Below are positions 24,689-35,300 of a stretch of DNA of 47,849 nucleotides, piece by piece (the first letter of the stretch is position 1; every line of letters starts with the position of its first letter). Both the position numbers and the translations under genes were made by a program. The stretch is from Candidatus Saccharimonadota bacterium (GTDB taxonomy: Bacteria > Patescibacteriota > Saccharimonadia > Saccharimonadales > Saccharimonadaceae). The stretch lies in assembly GCA_030645815.1 (NCBI GenBank), contig JAUSMW010000267.1:1-47849 (forward strand). Reading direction: 5' to 3'. Under the pieces are notes generated by a model, which was given only the letters and a program-made list of their open reading frames with translations, had not been told where the DNA came from and searched no databases.

Positions 24689-27274
24689 ATGAACCGTTTA
24701 TTTAGACAAAAATGGGCCTTAGTTTTCCTAGTACCTTTCATGGCATTGTTGCTCGGTGGCGTTGTTCATGCTGCTGCTGGTATTAACAAAGCAGTTTTAT
24801 ACTACGATGACGCTGACAAAAACTCCCTGAGGGATATATTCGAAAACGGGGAAAAGCAAAGTGAAATTGGTGACATGATGAAAGTCGTTGTCAAAGGTGG
24901 CGTATTTGGCAATGGTACTGTTTTCTCATTCACAACAGAAATTAATGACCAGATGAACAAGCGAGGTGTAGGTGGAGCAGATTGGGACCCAACAGGAGAT
25001 GACGACAGTCATGAATACTTTGCTGTCGCTCAGTTGTATTGTGGCAATAATAAAATATCTCTCACCACACCAACAGATAGACCATATTACAAAATAGATT
25101 ATGTTTTAGGTTATAGATTCAACGACTGGAGTGCCGTACAAAGCCCTAATGACTATCAAACACATGCTGGTATAACTAACATAATAAAAATGGGCGCTAC
25201 TGGTGATGCGGACGAAGATGTTCATAGAAAAGGCGCAAACACTTCGTATGCAAACTTGAGTGACAATGACAATAACAACCCTGCTGTGGCGAATGATGGC
25301 AGTTTAGGTAAAGATATAGATAGTGTATTACCTGCTGATTGTAATAACGCTTTACCTAGAGACAAGTTTGATACACGCACAGATAATTATTATGGCGCTA
25401 ATCTCACAGACGATGATAGAAAAGACATCAAAAAAATAGTCGATGCAGCTGGCGGTACAAGCGGTAGTTATAAATCTGGCGACATACCTTGTGTAGGTGG
25501 AGCAATGGGCTGGATACTATGCCCAGTCACAAACTACATGGCCGATGGCATACGGGCAATTGCCAGCTTTATTGACGGTATGATGCAATTCCGATTATTA
25601 ATAGGTAGTAGTTCAGGGTCTGGCATACGAGCAATTATGAATAGTTTTGTAAACCTGGCAAATATCATGCTGGTTATTGCATTCCTGATAGTAATATTCT
25701 CGCAATCCAGCTCTATTGGCCTATCTAACTACAATATAAAGAGGATGCTGCCACGAATCATCATTGCTGCAATACTCATCAACCTCTCGTTCTATATATG
25801 TGCTTTTGCAATCGATTTAACAAACATAATAGGCAACTCAATCCTAGGTTTTGTGTCGGGGCAAGGTAACGACGCTACAATCAGCAGTGGAATAGCCGAG
25901 CACGTACCAAGCCCTAGTGGTTTCCAAAAAGTATTTGGCACAATATTGACAGCCGCAGTGGGTATTATTCTATTGGTAATGTTCTTTACACCATTAATCA
26001 TGGGTATCCTAGTCACATTTATTATATTGGTTGCAAGGCAAGTTATATTGCTGTTCCTAGTTGTTGTAGCGCCGCTAGCATTCGCAGCATGGTTGTTACC
26101 AAATACTGAAAGCTGGTTTAAAAAATGGAAAGACCTGTTTGTGGGTATGCTAATGGCCTACCCAATAGTTATGCTTGTGTTCGGAATAGCATTATTTGCA
26201 GCGGACTTTATATCTAGCCCAGAAATACAAAATGAAGATTTGAGTGGTGGTATTATCACATCCGCAACAGTTGGCCCAATTATACCGCTAGTTGTATTAG
26301 CCATACCGTTACTGGCACTGCCGTTTATATTAAAATCTAGCACCGCAATGCTAGGACGTGTCAGCGCCCAGGCAGATAAATTCTTGCGCGGCGCCAAGGT
26401 TGATAAGGGTCTAGATGCAGCCAAGGCGAGGGGTGTAGAGAGAGGCAAATTTGCAGGCTCAAACGCATATCAAAGTCTATATAAAAAAGCGGATGGTTCT
26501 GATAGGGTTGGCTCTGGTGCACTGAAGTGGGCACAAGATAGGCGTAGACGAAGCGCAGCTTATAGACAAGCACGACAAAAAATTCTCGAAGGTCGCAAGG
26601 CTGAGGCAGAGCATGATATAAATAGCCAAATGCTGGGCGCATTAGGTGAAAAAGGACATTACGAAGGTTTAGCGGGCGAGAAACTACAACAAGCAGTCAT
26701 AGCCGAGGAAGTTAAAGCAAACAAAGCCATCATCGAAAATATGCAGGCTCAATGGAAGCAAGAAGGTATAAGCCCAGATGAAATTGCTAATAAACTCGCA
26801 AAAGCCATTGCTGATGGTGATGCTCACACTATCGAAGCTGGTATGGGAAGCCTCGCGAAAATGGGTGCATATGGGCAAAACCAAATTGCAGAAACAATCG
26901 GAACTGCTGGAGCAATGCCAGATAACAGTCAGGCCGCAGTTGAACGAGCTATGAATGATTCAGGAAACTACGACAGTCTCATTGCTGGGGCTGGTGGAGT
27001 TGCTAAAGGTAAATTTGATGCTAATGGTGAATTCCAGTTAGATTACTTAGGACTAAATACAGAACAAACAATGAAGCAGTCCGCGCAATCTGCTCAATAT
27101 TTCAGTCAGCAGGCAACACATGACCTCAGTAGTGGTGATGCTGATGTGGTCAAAAAAGCCCGTACTGCTGTAGATAATGCGCATCGTATTGTTAGCGACC
27201 CACGCTTGGCTACGCGTGTAGATTCTGCAACCTTAGCGCACCTAGAACAAACAGCTAATTTAAAAACCTGGTAG
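24689..27274 (+). CDS. VirB6/TrbL-like T4SS polytopic membrane protein with long soluble C-terminal tail
   Basis: Signal peptide MNRLFRQKWALVFLVPFMALLLGGVVHAA; several TMs (ANIMLVIAFLIVIFSQSSS..., FTPLIMGILVTFIILVARQVILLFLVVVAPLAFAAWLLPNTESWFKKWKDLFVGMLMAYPIVMLVFGIALFAADFI), then ~300 aa of Ala/Gln/Lys-rich helical sequence. Confidence 0.8.
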   Translation: MNRLFRQKWALVFLVPFMALLLGGVVHAAAGINKAVLYYDDADKNSLRDIFENGEKQSEIGDMMKVVVKGGVFGNGTVFSFTTEINDQMNKRGVGGADWDPTGDDDSHEYFAVAQLYCGNNKISLTTPTDRPYYKIDYVLGYRFNDWSAVQSPNDYQTHAGITNIIKMGATGDADEDVHRKGANTSYANLSDNDNNNPAVANDGSLGKDIDSVLPADCNNALPRDKFDTRTDNYYGANLTDDDRKDIKKIVDAAGGTSGSYKSGDIPCVGGAMGWILCPVTNYMADGIRAIASFIDGMMQFRLLIGSSSGSGIRAIMNSFVNLANIMLVIAFLIVIFSQSSSIGLSNYNIKRMLPRIIIAAILINLSFYICAFAIDLTNIIGNSILGFVSGQGNDATISSGIAEHVPSPSGFQKVFGTILTAAVGIILLVMFFTPLIMGILVTFIILVARQVILLFLVVVAPLAFAAWLLPNTESWFKKWKDLFVGMLMAYPIVMLVFGIALFAADFISSPEIQNEDLSGGIITSATVGPIIPLVVLAIPLLALPFILKSSTAMLGRVSAQADKFLRGAKVDKGLDAAKARGVERGKFAGSNAYQSLYKKADGSDRVGSGALKWAQDRRRRSAAYRQARQKILEGRKAEAEHDINSQMLGALGEKGHYEGLAGEKLQQAVIAEEVKANKAIIENMQAQWKQEGISPDEIANKLAKAIADGDAHTIEAGMGSLAKMGAYGQNQIAETIGTAGAMPDNSQAAVERAMNDSGNYDSLIAGAGGVAKGKFDANGEFQLDYLGLNTEQTMKQSAQSAQYFSQQATHDLSSGDADVVKKARTAVDNAHRIVSDPRLATRVDSATLAHLEQTANLKTW

Positions 27275-27290
27275 TTTAAAACTACATAAG

Positions 27291-28568
27291 CTACTTCTTA
27301 TTGAGTTCTTTGCGCACCTCACGACGTAAAGATGCACTCTTTATTTCTTTAACCAAGCCTAGGCTGTTATGCTGAACAGCTAGTTTCTGAATGGCTTTGT
27401 CTCGTTTTGCTGATGGAAGTTTGTCTAGTATTTTACTTAGTCTATTAACTTGTTCATCGGATAGTTTGTTTTTAAGATGGCGTGACAATGGGCCGTCGAG
27501 ACGCAATTCATCTTTAATAACAGCCAAGCCTAACTGCTCATTTCCTAAACTCTTGGCGTATTGGCTAACTATTTGATTCCTGTATTTTGATCGTGATGGA
27601 CCACGCATTTCACGAGATATTGCTAGGGCTGTTTTCGGTTTTTCTTTCATCATTTCGGTTAAAACCCCAGCCAAGACTTCATTACGGCCATTTCCGCGTA
27701 TTATGGCCTGTGCAGCAATTAGTCTATCCTCATTATGAGCGGTAGAAGATTTAACTATATCTTTCATCGCTCTGTCATGCGCGCTTCTATCTGTACCTGT
27801 TAACCATCGCATAAAGCGCAGTGGATTTTTGTTTTTTGACCCAGATATCCTTGTTATCTTTCGGGCAGCTTCAAGGCTATTGTGCTGTTCTGCAAGCGCA
27901 CGAAGCTGTCTAGCACGTTCAGGCGGCCATTGTATATTATCCGCTTCATCTATCATTTGCTGTAATTCTGCTTGTTCTATTTTTTTTGGCTCTGTTGCTG
28001 ATTGATCAGCCTCATCTGGTTCTGTGGGTAGTTCATTCTTATCAACTTCTTGAGAATTTTGATCATCTTCGGTTTCCTCAAAAACATCTTCTACTTGTTC
28101 ACGAGCTTCGTCTTCACGCTCTTGTTTTTCGTCTAATTTCTCGCCTGAATCTTGTTCTGATTCCTGTATATCACTGTTATGTTTGTCGTGACGAGCAACA
28201 ATCTTTTCGGCAGCTAGGTCGATGACTTCGTTAATATGTTCAGTTGAGGCACCTTTACCGCTTGTCTCGTTATGTACATAATGAGCGAGCTCTTCGGTGT
28301 CTTTGTTGTTTGGCATACGTTTTCCGGTCGCTATAGGTTCATCATCAGCTGTTATTTCAGTGTGACGAGCTGCAATTTTTTCATTCGCAACATCAATTAG
28401 CTCATGAATATGTTCTGTTGAGACACCTTTACCCTCTGTTTCATTGTGTATATAGTGTGCGAGCTGTTCGTCTAGTATGAGGTCTTTTTTAGCCTCAGTA
28501 GCAACGCGCTCCTTTGCAAATTTTGGAGTGTTATCAATATTTTTGTCTAGTGGTGGATGTTCTGACAT
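27291..28568 (-). CDS. Hypothetical acidic/helical protein with an internal duplicated motif
   Basis: MSEHPPLDKNIDNTPKFAKERV... (start moved to 28568; promoter TTGCAA-N17-TAATAT upstream). Carries AHYIHNETEGKGVSTEHIHELIDVANEKIAARH and AHYVHNETSGKGASTEHINEVIDLAAEKIVARH. Confidence 0.75.
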   Translation of the reverse strand: MSEHPPLDKNIDNTPKFAKERVATEAKKDLILDEQLAHYIHNETEGKGVSTEHIHELIDVANEKIAARHTEITADDEPIATGKRMPNNKDTEELAHYVHNETSGKGASTEHINEVIDLAAEKIVARHDKHNSDIQESEQDSGEKLDEKQEREDEAREQVEDVFEETEDDQNSQEVDKNELPTEPDEADQSATEPKKIEQAELQQMIDEADNIQWPPERARQLRALAEQHNSLEAARKITRISGSKNKNPLRFMRWLTGTDRSAHDRAMKDIVKSSTAHNEDRLIAAQAIIRGNGRNEVLAGVLTEMMKEKPKTALAISREMRGPSRSKYRNQIVSQYAKSLGNEQLGLAVIKDELRLDGPLSRHLKNKLSDEQVNRLSKILDKLPSAKRDKAIQKLAVQHNSLGLVKEIKSASLRREVRKELNKK

Positions 28569-28647
28569 TTCGCTATATATATTAGCATAAAAACTATGAT
28601 TTTGCAATACCTGAGAGCTTGATATATGTGGTAAAATAAACATAAGC

Positions 28648-29592
28648 ATGGCAGTATACAAAGTACCCCAGGATGTCGAAGCCGAAGACAAGCTGATAGG
28701 ACCGTTTGGTTTTCGTCAGTTTATATACCTCATTATAGTGGCTTTTGCTTGTTTTGTAGCATATATCATGAGCCAAATTTTTATTGGTCTCATTCTGATA
28801 CCTTTACCATTTATTATATTTTTTGCTGCGCTGGCGTTACCGCTGCGAAAAGACCAACCAACAGAGACATACCTGGCAGCACTATTACAATTTAACCTCA
28901 AGCCAAAAAAACGTTTATGGATGCCTGATGGTGTATTATCGACGGTCGAAATCACTGCACCGAAGATGGTCGAAGAAAGTCGGATAAAAGACATCAGCCA
29001 AGACGAGGCTTTGGAACGACTAGACCGTCTGTCACAAATTATGGATACCCGGGGCTGGGCAGCTCGTGGGGTGTTTAATCCAGATGTCGACAGCACCAGC
29101 AGCACTAGTTTTGCCCAAAGTTTTGTTGCCGAAACGGATAATGCCACAGATATCCTACAAGAAACCTCGTTTGACAAGCTAATTGACGAGCAAAAGGCAG
29201 TCAGCCAACAGGCAGCCAAAGCCCGCATGCAGCAAGCCGCCGCGCCTTCGTCAAAACCAACACCAGTTATGACCGCACCGCCAAAAGCAGATGAGCCAGC
29301 AACAAACTTTAAAACAGACGAAGAAATATTAAAAGGCCTCAAATTTGACCCGTATCCAAACTCGATGCATCAAAAGGTAGTTCAGCCGGCAGGCGCCCAA
29401 AAAACAACTACACCAACAACAGATGACAGCACCGACGACCAAACTATTAAAAGCACTAGCGTCAAGCCCCCGTCTCCTGATATAATAAACCTCGTAGATA
29501 ACAGTGAAGGTTTAAAGGTTAGCACGCTTGCAAAACAGGCGAGTCATATTGCTGACCAACTAGACCAAGAGGTGGAGATAAAGTTGCACTAA
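28648..29592 (+). CDS. PrgI family (VirB3-like) protein
   Basis: MAVYKVPQDVEAEDKLIGPFGFRQFIYLIIVAFACFVAYIMSQIFIGLILIPLPFIIFFAALALPLRKDQPTETYLAALLQFNLKPKKRLW. Confidence 0.88.
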   Translation: MAVYKVPQDVEAEDKLIGPFGFRQFIYLIIVAFACFVAYIMSQIFIGLILIPLPFIIFFAALALPLRKDQPTETYLAALLQFNLKPKKRLWMPDGVLSTVEITAPKMVEESRIKDISQDEALERLDRLSQIMDTRGWAARGVFNPDVDSTSSTSFAQSFVAETDNATDILQETSFDKLIDEQKAVSQQAAKARMQQAAAPSSKPTPVMTAPPKADEPATNFKTDEEILKGLKFDPYPNSMHQKVVQPAGAQKTTTPTTDDSTDDQTIKSTSVKPPSPDIINLVDNSEGLKVSTLAKQASHIADQLDQEVEIKLH

Positions 29593-29638
29593 AACTTGGT
29601 TCCTCCGCCCCAATTATTTCAAGAGGAAACATTAATAG

Positions 29639-30472
29639 ATGCAGCCACAAAAAAATAACTCGCAGCAGCCGGCACCAGCACAAACTGGGGCTCCTCAAAC
29701 AGCTGCAGGTTCAGGCAAGCAACAACAAAAAAATACTCAGCAAGCAAAACGAAACCCAAACAGCTCACAAAATGCACTGTTAATTTCTGAGCTGCGGGAC
29801 AATATGGTTATCATGGGCGATGGTAGTTTTCGTGCTGTTGTAACTTGTAAGTCCATAAACTTTGACCTAATGAGTGCGCGTGAACGTGAGGGTATCGAAT
29901 ATGCCTATCAGAGCTTTTTAAACTCGCTGACCTTTCCTGTCCAGATATTGGTTCGTTCGCAACGTGTTGATATCGCGCCATACCTTGATCGTTTGGATAA
30001 AATGCGTCGCGGCCAAGACAACATGCTACTAGGTGTATTGATGGACAATTACATAGACTTTATTGATCAACTAGCCCAGGAAGCAAACATCATGGACAAG
30101 AGTTTCTTTATGGTGATTCCGTATTACCCAACTGGCGATTTAGATAGCGCAGTTGCCTCTAGTAAAAACTTATTTTCAAACCTATTTAAACCGCAACAAC
30201 AAGTACATGTAAAAATTAACCAAGAAGCATACGAAAAGGGTAAAGACGAGTTACAAAACCGCATAAATACTGTACTAAGTGGGCTATTCCAAATGGGCGT
30301 GCGCTCTGTTCAGCTAAATACCAAAGAACTAGGTGAGCTGTATTACAACTTTTACAATCCCGACACAGCTGTTCGCCAACCACTAGGTGATTTTAGCAAT
30401 ATCACCAATACCTATGTTCAAAAAGGCGCGGGTGAAGCCAAGCGTACTAATTTGTACGGAGACGCTAACTAA
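29639..30472 (+). CDS. TraC-like/VirB4 N-terminal domain protein
   Basis: NALLISELRDNMVIMGDGSFRAVVTCKSINFDLMSAREREGIEYAYQSFLNSLTFPVQILVRSQRVD. Stop overlaps the next ATG (TAATG). Confidence 0.75.
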   Translation: MQPQKNNSQQPAPAQTGAPQTAAGSGKQQQKNTQQAKRNPNSSQNALLISELRDNMVIMGDGSFRAVVTCKSINFDLMSAREREGIEYAYQSFLNSLTFPVQILVRSQRVDIAPYLDRLDKMRRGQDNMLLGVLMDNYIDFIDQLAQEANIMDKSFFMVIPYYPTGDLDSAVASSKNLFSNLFKPQQQVHVKINQEAYEKGKDELQNRINTVLSGLFQMGVRSVQLNTKELGELYYNFYNPDTAVRQPLGDFSNITNTYVQKGAGEAKRTNLYGDAN

Positions 30473-32367
30473 TGGGGGTTTTTGGCGGTAAAAAACAAGA
30501 GGCGATAGATATCGCAGCTCAGCAACGAGCTCGTGAACAAGCAGAGATAGAGCAAGAATTTTTAAAGGGTGTTCGCACACTACGTGATTTGATTGCGCCT
30601 AGCAGTCTAGAGATTAACAGTTCGTACTTTCGTCTGGGCAACAAATACGGACGGACATTATATGTCTATGGATACCCGAGGCAACTGTACACAGGATGGT
30701 TGAGTTCGATTATCAACGCTGATGAAGTGTTAGATATCGCGATGTTTATCTATCCAGTCGAGTCCGAAGTTGTCATGAAAAACTTGCGCCGCAAGGTGAC
30801 TCAGCTAGAGGCTTCGCAAAATATTAACAGCGAAAAAGGCAAAGTTCGTGACCCTAGTCTAGAGGCTGCAATTAGTGATGCCGAGGAGCTTCGTGATCAA
30901 CTACAACTTGGCGCCGAGCGTTTCTTTCGCTATGGACTTTATATCACGCTATATGCAGACAGCTTGGATGAGATGGACTTTATGCAACACAAGATTGAAA
31001 GCACCTTGGGCCAGCAGTTAGTCTTTAGTAAGGTAGCCTCAAGCCAGCAGGAACAAGGTGTGCAAAGTACCTCACCACAACTAGCAGATCAATTGCAAAT
31101 TCGCCACAATATGAACACTGGTGCTATTTCAACTAGCTTTCCATTTACGTCTGCTGATTTAACGCAAGAAAAAGGTGTGTTATATGGGATAAATATGCAC
31201 AACAACGGACTAGTTATTTTTGACAGATTCTCGCTAGAAAATGCCAATATGGTAGTGTTTGCAAAGTCTGGTGCAGGTAAATCATTTGCTGTGAAGCTTG
31301 AGGCTGTGCGTTCTATGATGACCGGAACCGAGGTCATCATCATTGACCCCGAAAACGAGTACCAGAAATTATCCGAAGCAGTAGGTGGTAGCTATGTACA
31401 GATGAGCCTCAACTCTGATGTACGTATAAACCCATTTGATTTGCCGCGTGTGATTGATGAAGAAGACGCCAGTGACTCACTACGCGCGAACTTGATTACT
31501 CTGCATGGGCTCATCAAACTAATGATTAGCAACCAAGCCGTATCGCTGACACCGAACCAAGAGGCAGATTTAGACCAAGCATTAATCGACACCTATGCTC
31601 GAGTTGGTATCACTAGCGACCCATTAACTCATCAATCGACACCACCAACTATCAATGATTTGTATGACACATTACTACACATGGGTGGTTCTGGACCAGA
31701 ATTAGCACAACGCCTGCGCAAATACACAACTGGGACATTTGCCGGTATATTCAGCCAGCAGAGTAACGTCGATATCAACAACAATATGGTGGTATTTAAC
31801 ATTCAAACACTCGAGGATGAACTGCGACCAACTGCAATGTATATTATCCTAAACCATATCTGGAACAAAACCCGTACCGACAAAAAGAAACGAATGTTGA
31901 TTGTTGATGAAGCTTGGCAACTGATGAAATATGAAGATTCCGCAAACTTTATATTCAGCCTAGCAAAGCGTGCCCGAAAATATTACCTAGGTCTCACTAC
32001 AATTACACAAGATGTCGAAGATTTTATGTCTAGCAAAATGGGTCGTGCTATTGTCGCTAACGCCAGTATGCAGTTGCTGCTAAAACAAAGCTCTAGTGCG
32101 GTTGATGTACTAGCCGACGTCTTTAAATTAACGGAGGAAGAGCGCAAGAGACTGAGCAACTTTCCAGTTGGTCAAGGGTTATTCTTTGCCGGTCAAAACC
32201 ATGTGCATATACAGGTCGTTGCCAGCCCAACCGAGCAGACACTCGTAACCACAAATCCACAAGCAGCATTAGATGCGCAAAAGGCAGCGGAACTCGCAAG
32301 CCAAGCAGTAGAAAATCAGGAAGTCGATATACGAAAAGGTTATTTAAGTGAAGGTGAAATAAAGTAG
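30472..32367 (+). CDS. VirB4/TraC-family T4SS ATPase
   Basis: Walker A FAKSGAGKSFAVKLEA, Walker B KRMLIVDEAWQLM, TTITQDVEDF motif, HNNGLVIFDRFSLENANMVVF. Confidence 0.93.
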   Translation: MGVFGGKKQEAIDIAAQQRAREQAEIEQEFLKGVRTLRDLIAPSSLEINSSYFRLGNKYGRTLYVYGYPRQLYTGWLSSIINADEVLDIAMFIYPVESEVVMKNLRRKVTQLEASQNINSEKGKVRDPSLEAAISDAEELRDQLQLGAERFFRYGLYITLYADSLDEMDFMQHKIESTLGQQLVFSKVASSQQEQGVQSTSPQLADQLQIRHNMNTGAISTSFPFTSADLTQEKGVLYGINMHNNGLVIFDRFSLENANMVVFAKSGAGKSFAVKLEAVRSMMTGTEVIIIDPENEYQKLSEAVGGSYVQMSLNSDVRINPFDLPRVIDEEDASDSLRANLITLHGLIKLMISNQAVSLTPNQEADLDQALIDTYARVGITSDPLTHQSTPPTINDLYDTLLHMGGSGPELAQRLRKYTTGTFAGIFSQQSNVDINNNMVVFNIQTLEDELRPTAMYIILNHIWNKTRTDKKKRMLIVDEAWQLMKYEDSANFIFSLAKRARKYYLGLTTITQDVEDFMSSKMGRAIVANASMQLLLKQSSSAVDVLADVFKLTEEERKRLSNFPVGQGLFFAGQNHVHIQVVASPTEQTLVTTNPQAALDAQKAAELASQAVENQEVDIRKGYLSEGEIK

Positions 32368-32380
32368 AGGTTATTGCCTC

Positions 32381-35300
32381 ATGGCAAACACAACACAAAA
32401 ACCAGACCAAGAAGATTTCAACCCAGCACACAATACTGGGCAGGATGATTTTGACAAAATAATCGACAAAAACTTTAGCCCTGGTGATGAAAAGATGATG
32501 GAGGAGCGCGCGGGACAAAGTGATGCTGACAATCTAGAGGACAAAGAAAAAGAAGCTGCTGAAAATGATTCGTTTTCTAAAGATTCAGTAAAATCCTTGG
32601 AGCAGCAAGAATCACAAACTGACGCCTCTTGGAAAAATAATACCAGTACAAAGAATACTCCTAGTCAGTCTAGATTCAGAATGACCAGAAAACGCGGTGC
32701 AGGGCTTGGACTGATTGGCCTATTTATTGGTACGGGGACTATTGTTAACTTACTATTAGGGCCTAGTTTTGGGATAGTTAACCTAAAAGAAATTATGGTG
32801 AAAAAATATGGTGGTCCATGGTCGAGCTATATCGAAGAGCGTCAGAAAATTGGCATGGCAAGAAAAATGAGTAAAGAGATTGTCAAAGGCTGCGGTCTTG
32901 TAAAGGTCAAATGCCGCTACAGAGGTATGACCGAAAAAGAGATAAAGAAATTTGAAAAACGAAACCCTGGAACAATCATACATACCGAAGGTAGTACGGT
33001 TGGTGGTAAGAAAAAAATAAAATCCATAGAATACTACAATGGTTCAGGCACAAAAGTTACCGTTGAAGCTTCGGGTTTCAAGACTGCACTGCTAGATAAA
33101 GGGGACCCGAGCCTCAGAAATACGATACGTAATTTTAATAACCCTAAAGTTGCTCCATGGAGAGATTTTTCTTCGGGCTTTTTCTATCAGATTTTTGAAA
33201 TCGCAAGAGGTAAAGGCAAAAAGATAGACGAAGAAAAAGGCAAAACTGAGGAGGAGCGCAAAAAAAATCGAACTCGTGAAATGGTCAGGAATTATGTAAG
33301 TGGTGAGGATTTTTCCGTTGGTGCAGGAACGAGCAGAAACACCGCGAATGCTAGCGAACAGTCCGCCAGGAACCAAGTAAGTGATAACATCAATGTTGAA
33401 GCAGATAAAATAAAAGCTGATTTTGACGATCCGACAAAGGCAATTGACCCGCTGCCAAACCCTGACGGCTCAACCATTGGTGACTCGGCAAAGGGCATAG
33501 CAAAAGTAGGTCTATCTGGGGTAAAGGGTGCTTTCCTAGGACCAGTAGCTCCTGTAGAGAGGGCCTGTGCCGCAAAAAGGCTTATTTCATCTGTTGGTTA
33601 CATTTCAAAAGCAATAAATGCACGTAACCTCATAGCCTATTCTATGTTATTTATGGTAACTGCTGACCAAATAAAGGCAGGTGATGCTGATGGCGATACA
33701 GCTGAACGTATCGGCGACCTAGGCTCAATACTGAGCAGCCAAGATCCAGAGACCAAATACACCTTTGCGGACTCGTTTGGATACCAGTACGCAGCTGAAA
33801 ATAAACTAGTACAAAATACCAAATCCCATCAAATCGATACCGCTCAAATTTATCCATACAGATTAGGTTCTGGTTTAACCGGAACATTACTAGCGATTGC
33901 AGACGGGATTAACTCCATGATACCCGGGGGAGCATCAACCTGTAAGGTGGTTGGTAATTTATTTTTTCAAATAGGAACTGGGGTTTTAGTAATTGTTTCA
34001 GACTTATTCACTGGTGGTGGTGTGTCGGCCGGTGGTATAGCAATGGGATTGGCAGCCAGCACTGCCTTTGCGTTTGCCGAGCAGATCGCAACACCTATGC
34101 TTGCAAGGTCAGTTGCTGGGGCAATAATAACCGGTGACGAGCGCGGCATGGCTGCTGGTAACGCCATAACATCTGGTTTTGGTATGTCAACATCCATGAA
34201 TAATCGAATGCACGGTGGTTTTCCATTATCAAAGAAACAGGCACTTGCATATGACTCATACAGCGATAAAATTAATCAATCTGTCGCAAGAGATAGAGGC
34301 CTTCAAAAGATATTAGACCCTAAAGACCCCGAATCGTTTACATCTAGGTTTGCTTTTAGTTTGTCGCCTTACTTGCAACAGCCATCGGTTAATTCGATTG
34401 CAAAATTGGGTATCAGTTCGCTAAATCCTTTTGCAAGCATCCCTCAGGTTTCTGCAGCAAACCAAGACCAAGAATATGATTTATGTGGCGATGAAGACTA
34501 TGACAAATTAGATATCGCAGCTGGGCCATTTTGTGACCCTAAATATGGTCTAGACCCATGGAAGTTAAATGATGACAACGGTGATACATATGATCCGGAA
34601 AAAGTTATTGAATACATGTGCGGCACACCAATAGATAGCGAAGCTGGCTGTTTGCCTATGGCTTTCATAGATGATGATGGTGCTCCAAAGGGTGAATATG
34701 CTGACTGGATAACAGAATGTGTGCAAACAGATGAGCCAATCGCCGCAGACGGAGAAGATGAAACACCAAAAGAATGCTTGGACCCAGAAAAAACGAGTGA
34801 TCCGCTGAAATATAACATGTTCCGTATGTATTATTTTGATACAACAATTGATGATGAACATAATGACCGCGATGCTAGTAATGGTAGTGCGGCGAGCGAT
34901 AGTGCAGGCACAGCAGCTCCCGACAAAATTAGCATGGCTGATTTATATGAATCATCAGAAGATATTGCATGTGCTGACGGCTCAAAAGACTTAGGAGTAC
35001 AAGATGGATATCATGCTGGAGAAAAGGTAAAAATTAGAGTTTGTGCACTAGATGATGTACCTGAAACAGGTGAGTTATCTGACGTATCTGGATCGGATGG
35101 CAAACTAGTTGTAAACTCTAGAGTTTCTGCAGTTGTGATAAAAATGGTAAAAGACGCAAAAGATGACGGAGTAAACCCAATTACAGGAGCTGAGGGATTC
35201 CGCTCTATGAAGCGTCAGGAATATCTAGCCAGCTGCGGTTGTACTGGCGGAAACCCAGTAGCAGCCCCAGGAACGTCAAACCACCAAACGGGTGTTGCAA

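Noticed and set aside
27271-27285. Palindrome GTAGTTTAAAACTAC between the VirB6-like and 27291 genes
   Set aside because: Very short, loop too small for a stable hairpin and no T-tract; not enough to call a terminator or site.
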